The notes beneath the pieces are model-generated. The model had not been told where the DNA came from. It made no database searches and saw only the letters and a program-made list of their open reading frames with translations. From Pseudonocardiaceae bacterium (lineage in GTDB: Bacteria; Actinomycetota; Actinomycetes; Mycobacteriales; Pseudonocardiaceae): DNA of 64,000 nt. The position numbers were made by a program, and so were the translations under genes. Numbering within the stretch: position 1 is the first letter of the stretch; every line of letters starts with the position of its first letter. Of this stretch, positions 57,199 through 64,000 are shown piece after piece. Where the stretch lies: positions 1 through 64,000 of the forward strand of contig WHTH01000012.1 in the NCBI GenBank assembly GCA_009377865.1, given 5' to 3'.

Positions 57199-57260
57199 AC
57201 TGTACACGGAGGAATCGAACCAGTAGGGGATGAGCCAGGTCAAGTCAGCCGTGTAGGTGA

Positions 57261-58403
57261 TCAGCCGCCGATGGTGCCGAGCGCCTGACGGATATCGGCG
57301 AGCAGCTCGCCGGGGTCCTCCACCCCCACCGAGATCCGCACCTGGCCCGCGGCAATGTCGGCCGCGGCCAGCGCCGCGTCATCGAGCTGCCGGTGGGTCG
57401 TCGAGGCGACGTGGCTGACCTTGGAGTGCACGCTGCCCAGCGAGGTCGCCACCGCAACGGTGCGCAGCGCGTCGCAGAATGCCATCCCCGCCTGACGTCC
57501 ACCCGCGACGTCGATGGTCACGAGGCTGCCGAACAGCCCCGGCGCGAACAGCCGTACGGCGTGGTGGTGCTGCGGGTGCGAGGCCAGCCCCGGATAGCGC
57601 ACCCGCGTCACGCCGGTGTGGCCGCTGAGCTTCCCGGCGAGCGCCATCGCGGTGGCGCACTGCCGACGCAGCCGCAAGTCCAATGTGGCCAGTCCACGGT
57701 GAAGCAGGAACGCCTCGTCCGGGGCAAGGCAGCCACCCAGGTCGATCCGGGCTTCTCGTACCGGGTCGAGGTGGCCTGGTGCTCCGACGGCGACACCGCC
57801 GGTGGCGTCGGCATGGCCGCCCAGGTACTTGGTCGCCGAGTGCACCACGAGGTCGGCGCCGTGCTCGAGCGGGCGGCACACGACCGGCGAGGCGAACGTG
57901 GAGTCGACGACGAAGCATGCGCCCGACTGGTGCGCGATTCCCGCCAGCGCGGTCAGGTCCGGGACGGTCAGGGTCGGATTGGCGATGGTCTCCGCGTAGA
58001 CCATCGCGGTGCGGTCGGTGACCGCCGCGCGCACCGCCGAGGTGTCGGTGACGTCGAGCAGAGTGGTCTCGATGCCCAGCCGGGGCAGCCAGCGTCTGAA
58101 CAATGAGTAGCTGCCGCCGTAGCAGTCGGCGGGCGCGATGACGTGGTCCCCGGCCCGGAGGTGGCCGATCAGCGTGGTGGAGATCGCTGCCATGCCCGAG
58201 GCGAACGGCTCGGCGGCGACGTCGTCGCGCCCCGGCGCCTCCAGTGCGCCCACGGCCGCGGCGAAAGCGGACGCCGTGGGGTTGTCGATGCGGGAGTAGG
58301 AGTATCCGGACGCGCGGCCGCCCAGCACATCGGAGTAGTCCTGCGCGGTGTCGAAGGCGAACGCGGCGGAGCGCACCACGGCAAGCCCGAGGGGACGTGA
58401 CAT
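57261..58403 (-). CDS. Cystathionine gamma-synthase/lyase family PLP enzyme
   Basis: A 380-residue PLP-dependent Cys/Met metabolism enzyme. The PLP lysine is K192 in HSATKYLGGHAD. The YSRIDNPTASAF, EPFASGMAAIS, ADCYGGSYSLFRRWLPRLGI, VVDSTFASP and SHVASTTHRQL (SxxSTTH) motifs are present. It could act as cystathionine gamma-synthase, gamma-lyase or homocysteine/methionine lyase; sequence alone does not decide. ATG 58403 has AGGTG upstream; GTG 58412 abuts the gpsA stop. It supplies or consumes cysteine beside the cupin oxidase. Confidence 0.9.
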   Translation of the reverse strand: MSRPLGLAVVRSAAFAFDTAQDYSDVLGGRASGYSYSRIDNPTASAFAAAVGALEAPGRDDVAAEPFASGMAAISTTLIGHLRAGDHVIAPADCYGGSYSLFRRWLPRLGIETTLLDVTDTSAVRAAVTDRTAMVYAETIANPTLTVPDLTALAGIAHQSGACFVVDSTFASPVVCRPLEHGADLVVHSATKYLGGHADATGGVAVGAPGHLDPVREARIDLGGCLAPDEAFLLHRGLATLDLRLRRQCATAMALAGKLSGHTGVTRVRYPGLASHPQHHHAVRLFAPGLFGSLVTIDVAGGRQAGMAFCDALRTVAVATSLGSVHSKVSHVASTTHRQLDDAALAAADIAAGQVRISVGVEDPGELLADIRQALGTIGG

Positions 58404-58412
58404 GCCTAGCAC

Positions 58413-59420
58413 CTACTCGGGTTTGTGGGCGCGGCCGAGCAGCTCGGCCGCCATGTCGCGGGGGGACTCCCCCTCGTGGCAGACCCGGTGCACCCCATCG
58501 GTGATCGGCATCTCCACCCCGTGCCGCGCGGCGAGCGCGCGGATCGACGTGCAGGACTTGACACCCTCGGCGACCTGGCCGTAGGTGGCCTGCTGGGCCT
58601 GCTCGATGCTGTCCCCGCGTCCCAGCCCCTCACCGAAGGTACGGTTACGGGACAACGGGGAGGCGCAGGTCGCCACCAGGTCGCCCAGTCCAGCGAGGCC
58701 GGCAAAGGTCATCTCGTCGGCACCGAGGGCGGCGCCGAGTCGGGCCGTCTCGGCCAACCCGCGGGTGATCAGGGTGGCCAGCGTGTTGTCCCCGAAGCCG
58801 AGCCCTGCCGCCATACCGCATGCCAGCGCGATCACGTTCTTGCAAGCACCGCCGAGCTCGCAGCCGATGACGTCGGTGTTGGTGTAGGGGCGGAAGTAAC
58901 CGGTGACGCAGGCGCGCTGCAGCGCGACAGCACGCTCGTGGTCGCTGCAGGCGATCACGGTGGCGGTGGGCTGACCGGCGGCGATCTCCCTGGCCAGATT
59001 CGGCCCCGACACCACCGCTACCCGGTCGCTGCCCACGCCGGCGACCTCGATCACCACCTCGCTCATCCGCTTGAGGCTGCCGAGCTCCACCCCCTTTGCC
59101 AGGCTCACCAGCGTCGCGCGCCCCGGCAACGCTGCACGCCAGGTGGCGAGATTGTCGCGCAGCGTCTGGCTGGGCACCGCGAACACGACGGCGTCGGCAC
59201 CGTCGAGCGCGGCGATTGCGTCGGTCGTGGCCTGCAGCGTCGACGGCAGCACCACGCCCGGCAGGTAGTCCGGGTTGCGCTGCTGCCGGGTCACCGCATC
59301 GGCAACCTGCGAACGGCGCGACCACAGCACGACCTCGCGGCCGGCATCGGCGAGCACCTTCGCGAAAGCGGTACCCCAGGAACCGGCACCCAGCACAGCG
59401 ACCCGCTGTAGCGGGGTCAC
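58413..59420 (-). CDS. gpsA: Glycerol-3-phosphate dehydrogenase [NAD(P)+]
   Basis: A 335-residue enzyme making sn-glycerol-3-phosphate for phospholipids. The nucleotide fold starts [47 protein letters not shown], the catalytic lysine region [13 protein letters not shown], and [13 protein letters not shown] complete it. A 4-bp GTGA overlap with plsC couples the two glycerolipid steps. Confidence 0.97.
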   Translation of the reverse strand: MTPLQRVAVLGAGSWGTAFAKVLADAGREVVLWSRRSQVADAVTRQQRNPDYLPGVVLPSTLQATTDAIAALDGADAVVFAVPSQTLRDNLATWRAALPGRATLVSLAKGVELGSLKRMSEVVIEVAGVGSDRVAVVSGPNLAREIAAGQPTATVIACSDHERAVALQRACVTGYFRPYTNTDVIGCELGGACKNVIALACGMAAGLGFGDNTLATLITRGLAETARLGAALGADEMTFAGLAGLGDLVATCASPLSRNRTFGEGLGRGDSIEQAQQATYGQVAEGVKSCTSIRALAARHGVEMPITDGVHRVCHEGESPRDMAAELLGRAHKPE

Positions 59421-60142
59421 GGCGCCTGCTCCCCGCCACGGCGCTGCCGCCGGCTGAAGAACGTCGACGGGGCGGGCTCGCCGCGGACCTCGGCGAGCAG
59501 CTCACGCACCTGCACCATCACCAGGTCGGTCACTTCCCGCAGCAGCGCGTTGTCCAACGGTCGCGTCCGGTGCGTGGACAGGTCCACCGGTGCGCCCGCG
59601 CGAACCACGACGTCGGTGCGCGGCAGCGGCCGGAATCGCTTGTTGTAGTGGTCGTAGACCCGGTGAGTCCCCCAGTGCACCACGGGCACTACCGGGACAT
59701 CACGGGCCAACGCCAGCCGGGCAATGCCGGTACGCGGCTGCATCGGCCAGTGATCCGGGTCGCGGGTGACCGTGCCCTCCGGGTAGATCAGCACCAGCTT
59801 GCCCTCGTCGAGCGCCTGCTCGGCGGCGCGCAGGCTCGCAGTCGCCTCCGTGCTGCCCCGGTATACCGCGATCTGCTCGGCACCGGCCATCATCCGCCCG
59901 ATCACCGGCAACGACCACAGGCTGGCCTTGGCCAGGAACCGTGGAACCCGGCCACGGCAGTGCACGAACACCGCAGTGTAGATCGGATCGAGGTAGGAGA
60001 CGTGGTTGCACACGATCAGTGCGGGGCCCTCGGCGGGGATGTGTTCGAGGCCATCGAAGCGTCGCCGCGCGGCGAGCCTCGTCGCCGGGTGGAAGGTCAC
60101 GGCACAGGCCGCGACCCAGAACCCGCGCTTGTCCCGTGACAC
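59417..60142 (-). CDS. plsC: 1-acylglycerol-3-phosphate acyltransferase (PlsC family)
   Basis: A 241-residue membrane-associated acyltransferase. The HX4D motif is [26 protein letters not shown], the [19 protein letters not shown] region (FPEGTR-like as [11 protein letters not shown]) and [18 protein letters not shown] follow in order. It makes phosphatidate from lysophosphatidate; specificity within the PlsC superfamily is not certain. It directly precedes gpsA in the same unit, with cdsA elsewhere in the window continuing the pathway. Confidence 0.93.
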   Translation of the reverse strand: MSRDKRGFWVAACAVTFHPATRLAARRRFDGLEHIPAEGPALIVCNHVSYLDPIYTAVFVHCRGRVPRFLAKASLWSLPVIGRMMAGAEQIAVYRGSTEATASLRAAEQALDEGKLVLIYPEGTVTRDPDHWPMQPRTGIARLALARDVPVVPVVHWGTHRVYDHYNKRFRPLPRTDVVVRAGAPVDLSTHRTRPLDNALLREVTDLVMVQVRELLAEVRGEPAPSTFFSRRQRRGGEQAP

Positions 60143-60167
60143 GCCCTCGACCTCCTCACGCTGAAGG

Positions 60168-60215
60168 GACTCACATTGGCAGACTCACGTTGGTCGCTCC
60201 GGCGAGATGTGAGTC
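60168..60215. promoter_or_regulatory. Three GACTCACRT motifs in the plsC-cofC divergent promoter
   Basis: GACTCACAT at 60168-60176 and GACTCACGT at 60182-60190 are direct repeats with a 14-bp period, both followed by TGG. ATGTGAGTC at 60207-60215 is the exact inverse of the first. The cluster lies in the 136-bp gap between two divergent genes, 26-73 bp upstream of plsC and 63-110 bp upstream of cofC. This is the arrangement of a transcription-factor operator; no known regulator consensus was recognised. Confidence 0.55.
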
Positions 60216-60278
60216 TTCCCTGCCGGGCGCGGCGGGGTCCACCCGACTCGCGGCCGGTTGGGAGGTCAAGATGGACGG

Positions 60279-60956
60279 GTGCACCCGACGGTCGACCTAC
60301 TCGTACCGATCAAGCCACTGGCGCAGGCGAAGACCCGGCTGCGCGGGGCTGCTGACGGCGGCGCCGGTGATCGGCAGGCGCATGCCCGGCTGGTGCTGGC
60401 ACTGGCCCGCGACGTGCTGGCGGCAGCAGCCGCCGCGGCCACCATCGGCCGGCTGCTGGCAATCACGTCGGACCGTGACGTGGCGGTCGCGCTGGCAACC
60501 GACGGGGTGGCCACGCTGCCCGACGAGCCCGACGCCGGACTCAACCCGGCGCTGCGCCACGGTGAGCGCGCGCTGCGGGCCGCAAGCCCCGGTAACGCCG
60601 TCGCCGTGCTGCAGGCCGACCTGGCCGCGTTGCGACCGGAGGAACTCGACACTGCAGTAGGCCTCGCGCTGGCGACCGCGCCCCGTGCGTTCTGCTCCGA
60701 CCGGGCGGGTACCGGGACCACGCTGCTGGTCGCCGGCCCCGGGCAACCGCTCGACCCTCGCTTCGGGGCTGGCTCGGCAGCCGCACACCGGCTTGCCGGC
60801 GCCGTGGAGCTCGCCGGCGACTGGCCGGGGCTGCGTTGCGACGTCGACACGCCCGCCGACCTCGCGACGGCCGTCGAGCTAGGTCTGGGCAAGCGCACCC
60901 GCACAGTGCTGGCAGCACGAACGGGATGCACATGTCGCCCGGACGTATGCCGGTAG
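60279..60956 (+). CDS. cofC: 2-phospho-L-lactate/PEP guanylyltransferase (CofC/FbiD)
   Basis: A 225-residue MobA-like nucleotidyltransferase for coenzyme F420 biosynthesis. It has [64 protein letters not shown] and [11 protein letters not shown] in family order. In actinobacteria (FbiD) it activates phosphoenolpyruvate with GTP. The GTG at 60279 gives the natural start; GGAGG (60261-60265) is rather far. The position between gpsA and ppk1 equals that of Rv2983. Confidence 0.93.
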   Translation: MHPTVDLLVPIKPLAQAKTRLRGAADGGAGDRQAHARLVLALARDVLAAAAAAATIGRLLAITSDRDVAVALATDGVATLPDEPDAGLNPALRHGERALRAASPGNAVAVLQADLAALRPEELDTAVGLALATAPRAFCSDRAGTGTTLLVAGPGQPLDPRFGAGSAAAHRLAGAVELAGDWPGLRCDVDTPADLATAVELGLGKRTRTVLAARTGCTCRPDVCR

Positions 60957-60987
60957 CCGGCGCCGGAATGCGGAACAATGGTCGAAT

Positions 60988-63297
60988 GTGAGCACCGACG
61001 AGGAGGACCCGGGGACCACTCCCCCGCGCAGCGGGCGCCCGACGGATGCGACCGCACGGACGGAAGGGCGACGCGGCCCCAGGCCGTCGAGCCGGCGCAC
61101 CCGCAACGGCGCGGCGGGCGGGGGCGGGAGTTCACTGTGGTACCAGGATGGCCAGGCCGCCGACGGCGTTCCCGGGCTGCCTTCGGCACCTCCGGCCGCG
61201 ACGCCGCTGCCGACCGCGACCGACCTGCCCGACGATCGCTACCTCAACCGCGAACTGTCCTGGCTCGACTTCAACGCCCGGGTGCTGGCGCTGGCCGAGG
61301 ACGCCAGCCAGCCGCTGCTCGAGCGGGCGAAGTTCCTGGCGATCTTCGCCTCGAACCTGGACGAGTTCTACATGGTCCGGGTCGCCGGGCTCAAGCGCCG
61401 CCACGAAACCGGGCTGACCGTGCGCAGCGCCGACGGCCTTGCCCCGCGCGAGCAGCTCTCCCGTATCGCGGTGCGTAGCCAGGAGCTCGCCGGGCGTCAT
61501 GGGCGGGTGTTCCTCGACGAGCTCGAACCCGACCTCGCACGCCACGGCATCCGCTTCGTGTCCTGGGGGGATCTGGACGCCACCGAGCGGTCCCGGCTGT
61601 CGGACTACTTCTCCGACCAGGTTTTCCCGATCCTCACCCCGCTGGCGGTGGACCCGGCACACCCGTTCCCCTACATCTCGGGTCTCTCGCTCAACCTGGC
61701 CGTGACGGTGCGCGATCCGGACAGCAGCCTGGAGCGCTTCGCCCGGGTCAAGGTGCCCAACAACGTGCCCCGCCTGGTCCGCGTCGAGGACAGCACCACC
61801 GAGGGTGCCTTGAACCGGGACGCCGGGACCACCACATTCCTGCCCCTCGAGGAGCTCATCGCCGCCCACCTCGGTGAGCTGTTCGCCGGGATGGAGGTGG
61901 CCGAGCACCACGTGTTCCGGGTCACCCGCAATGCCGACTTCGAGGTCGAGGAGGACCGCGACGAGGACTTGCTGCAAGCCCTGGAGCGGGAGCTGGCGCG
62001 GCGCCGGTTCGGACCACCGGTTCGGCTCGAGGTGGCCGACACCATGAGCGAGCACGTGCTGGAGCTGCTGCTGCGCGAGCTCGACGTCAACCCGAACGAC
62101 GTGGTCGAGGTGCCGGGCCTGCTCGACCTGTCCTGCTTGTGGGCGGCGCACCGGGCCGGTCCCGGCGAACTCAAGGACGAGCCGTTCGTACCCGTCACCC
62201 ATCCCGCATTCGGCGAGGGGGAGACCCCCAAGAGCGTCTTCGCGATGCTTCGCGACGGCGATGTACTAGTCCACCATCCCTACGACTCGTTCTCCACCAG
62301 CGTGCAGCGGTTCATCGAGCAGGCCGCCGCCGACCCGAAAGTGCTCGCGATCAAGCAGACGCTCTACCGCACCTCCGGCGACTCCCCTCTCGTCGACGCG
62401 CTGATCGACGCCGCCGAGGCGGGCAAGCAGGTGGTCGCACTCGTGGAGATCAAGGCCCGCTTCGACGAACAGGCCAACATCGGGTGGGCTCGGCAGCTGG
62501 AGCGCTCCGGGGTGCACGTCGCCTACGGGCTGATGGGCCTCAAGACGCACTGCAAGACCTCGCTGGTGGTACGTCAAGAGGGGTCGACGATCCGCCGCTA
62601 CTGTCACATCGGCACCGGCAACTACAACCCCAAGACCGCCCGGCGCTACGAGGACCTCGGGCTGCTTACCGCCGAACCCGACATCGGCGCCGACCTGACG
62701 AACCTCTTCAACTCACTGACCGGCTACGCCCGCCAGACCTCCTACCGCAGCCTGCTGGTGGCGCCGTACGGGATCCGGCGCGGCATCGTGGAGCGGATCG
62801 AGGCCGAGATCGCCCACGCCCGGGCCGGACGGTCCGCCGGTATCCGCATCAAGGTCAACTCGCTGGTGGACGAGCAGGTGATCGACGCGCTGTACCGGGC
62901 CTCGGCAGCCGGCGTCGATGTCGACATCGTCGTTCGCAGCATCTGCGCGCTGCGACCGGCACGGCCCGGGCTGTCCGACACCATCCGGGTCCGATCGATC
63001 CTGGGCCGGTTCCTCGAACACTCCCGGATCTTCCACTTCGCCGGCTCGCGCGAGCACTGGATCGGCAGCGCCGACATGATGCACCGCAACCTCGACCGGC
63101 GGGTCGAGGTGCTGGTGCGGGTGACCGACCCGCTGCTCACCGGCGAACTCGACGCGGTGTTCGATTCCGCGATGGATCCCGTCACCCGGTGCTGGGTGCT
63201 GGAACCGGATGGATCGTGGACGGCCTCCCCGGCTGAGGGCTCGACGGTGCGCGACCACCAGGCCCAGCTGGTCCGCCGGCACCGCGGAGGTGAGTGA
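60988..63297 (+). CDS. ppk1: Polyphosphate kinase 1
   Basis: A 769-residue enzyme that builds inorganic polyphosphate from ATP reversibly. A disordered N-terminus of about 65 residues precedes the N domain ([49 protein letters not shown]). The autophosphorylated histidine is H521 in [10 protein letters not shown], and the second catalytic histidine is H678 in [26 protein letters not shown] and [12 protein letters not shown] are also typical. It starts with GTG 31 bp after cofC. Confidence 0.97.
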   Translation: MSTDEEDPGTTPPRSGRPTDATARTEGRRGPRPSSRRTRNGAAGGGGSSLWYQDGQAADGVPGLPSAPPAATPLPTATDLPDDRYLNRELSWLDFNARVLALAEDASQPLLERAKFLAIFASNLDEFYMVRVAGLKRRHETGLTVRSADGLAPREQLSRIAVRSQELAGRHGRVFLDELEPDLARHGIRFVSWGDLDATERSRLSDYFSDQVFPILTPLAVDPAHPFPYISGLSLNLAVTVRDPDSSLERFARVKVPNNVPRLVRVEDSTTEGALNRDAGTTTFLPLEELIAAHLGELFAGMEVAEHHVFRVTRNADFEVEEDRDEDLLQALERELARRRFGPPVRLEVADTMSEHVLELLLRELDVNPNDVVEVPGLLDLSCLWAAHRAGPGELKDEPFVPVTHPAFGEGETPKSVFAMLRDGDVLVHHPYDSFSTSVQRFIEQAAADPKVLAIKQTLYRTSGDSPLVDALIDAAEAGKQVVALVEIKARFDEQANIGWARQLERSGVHVAYGLMGLKTHCKTSLVVRQEGSTIRRYCHIGTGNYNPKTARRYEDLGLLTAEPDIGADLTNLFNSLTGYARQTSYRSLLVAPYGIRRGIVERIEAEIAHARAGRSAGIRIKVNSLVDEQVIDALYRASAAGVDVDIVVRSICALRPARPGLSDTIRVRSILGRFLEHSRIFHFAGSREHWIGSADMMHRNLDRRVEVLVRVTDPLLTGELDAVFDSAMDPVTRCWVLEPDGSWTASPAEGSTVRDHQAQLVRRHRGGE

Positions 63298-63301
63298 GCG
63301 C

Positions 63302-64000
63302 GTGCCCGAACTGATCGCGGCAGGGGGCCTGCTGTGGCGGCCTGCGCGCGCGGGGTCCGCCGAGATCGCGGTCGTGCACCGGCCACGGTACGACGACTGG
63401 TCGTTGCCCAAGGGCAAGCCGCAGGACGGGGAACCGCTGGCCGTCACGGCGGCGCGGGAGATCGCCGAGGAGACCGGACACACACCCGTGCTGGGCCAGC
63501 GGCTGCAGAGCACCCGCTACGAGGCGGCGGCCGGCCCTAAAACCGTGCACTACTGGACGGCGCGGGTGGCGGGTGGTGCCTTCGCCCCCAGCGAGGAGGT
63601 CGACGAGTTGCGCTGGTTGCAGGTCGCGCAGGCCGGAGAGCTGCTTAGCTACCCGCACGACCGCCACCTGCTGGCCGACCTCGGCAGCGCCACCGCCATC
63701 GACTCCACCGTGCTGCTCGTCCGTCACGCCAAGGCCGGCAGGCGGCAGGACTGGCACGGTGACGACGACCTGCGCCCGCTGAGCGAGGCCGGCAGGCGGC
63801 AGGCCGAGGGGCTGCGCGCTTTGCTGCCGCTGTTCGGCGCGAGCCGGGTGCATTCCGCGCCGCGCACCCGGTGTCGACAGACGGTGGCCGGTCTCGCCGT
63901 CGACCTCGGGGGCGACGTGGTCGACGAGTTGTTGCTGTCCGAGGAGGGCTACTGGACCGATCCGGAGGCAGCGCTGCGTCGCGTGGTGTCGATCGCCGAG
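63302..64000 (+). CDS. mutT1: MutT1-type NUDIX hydrolase fused to histidine phosphatase (partial, runs off the end)
   Basis: The first 233 residues of a two-domain protein; the stop codon is beyond the window. The NUDIX box is complete at residues 38-60 (GKPQDGEPLAVTAAREIAEETG). The phosphatase domain begins with LLVRHAKAGR (R141, H142), the RHG motif of the SixA/phosphoglycerate-mutase-like superfamily. The mycobacterial equivalent (Rv2985, next to ppk1) hydrolyses 8-oxo-GTP and diadenosine polyphosphates. The GTG at 63302 is chosen; GTG 63290, overlapping the ppk1 end, is an alternative. Confidence 0.93.
   Translation, partial: MPELIAAGGLLWRPARAGSAEIAVVHRPRYDDWSLPKGKPQDGEPLAVTAAREIAEETGHTPVLGQRLQSTRYEAAAGPKTVHYWTARVAGGAFAPSEEVDELRWLQVAQAGELLSYPHDRHLLADLGSATAIDSTVLLVRHAKAGRRQDWHGDDDLRPLSEAGRRQAEGLRALLPLFGASRVHSAPRTRCRQTVAGLAVDLGGDVVDELLLSEEGYWTDPEAALRRVVSIAE

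Noticed and set aside
57205-57235. tRNA-like GAATCGAACC string
   Set aside because: It resembles a T-arm fragment, but no acceptor or anticodon arms can be formed around it.

Overview
The window is a GC-rich (clearly >65% by eye) actinobacterial chromosome segment made almost wholly of conserved housekeeping genes. From memory, gene content and order match the Mycobacterium tuberculosis blocks from ispG-rip1-dxr through rlmN-cdsA-frr-pyrH-tsf-rpsB, xerC-rpsP, ffh-glnD-amt-ftsY-smc-mutM-rnc, coaD-rsmD-pyc-recG-ung-thiL and ddlA-gpsA-cofC-ppk1-mutT1. A WhiG-type sigma factor and many GTG starts point to a morphologically complex actinomycete, probably near Pseudonocardiaceae; that placement is inference. 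No rRNA, tRNA, CRISPR array, insertion sequence or prophage was seen.

Layout. 0.1-4.7 kb (minus): a GNAT enzyme, then ispG, the site-2 protease rip1 and dxr (two MEP-pathway enzymes flanking a regulated membrane protease). 4.8-7.9 kb: two small membrane proteins, then a Ku-less pair of end-joining enzymes (stand-alone LigD-type polymerase and LigC-type ATP ligase, convergent). 7.9-14.9 kb: rlmN, a methyltransferase, a VOC protein, then cdsA-frr-pyrH and tsf-rpsB. 15.2-25.8 kb: an M23 peptidase facing a long minus-strand series rpsP, KH protein, rimM, trmD, rplS, lepB, rnhB, DUF2469, yraN, comM, dprA, xerC, whiG. In it comM carries two same-direction frameshifts.

25.9-42.9 kb (minus): CPBP protease, amidohydrolase and ffh; the nitrogen operon amtB-glnB-glnD, preceded by a good GlnR-type operator; ftsY, smc, acylphosphatase, mutM, rnc, rpmF, DUF177 and a SepIVA/DivIVA-like septation protein. 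43-52.2 kb: coaD, rsmD, pyruvate carboxylase, a membrane protein, recG and a FakA/YloV kinase. 52.3-64 kb: rpmB, ung (with a GNAT gene remnant upstream), thiL, an Lrp RAM-domain protein, a DUF3515 protein, ddl, a sulfur module (cysteine dioxygenase-like cupin plus a trans-sulfuration PLP enzyme), gpsA, plsC, cofC, ppk1 and a MutT1-type NUDIX/phosphatase running off the window end.

The most interesting signal is at 57.07-57.20 kb: a 23-codon ORF ending in a Val-Asp-Leu/Ala-Leu-Cys signature typical of actinobacterial sulfur-gene leader peptides. A long inverted repeat links its stop codon to the ribosome-binding region of the cysteine-dioxygenase-like gene, which suggests cysteine-responsive control by ribosome stalling. 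Other unexplained signals are a triple GACTCACRT motif between plsC and cofC, a dyad between thiL and the Lrp gene, and twin palindromes between the M23 peptidase and whiG.
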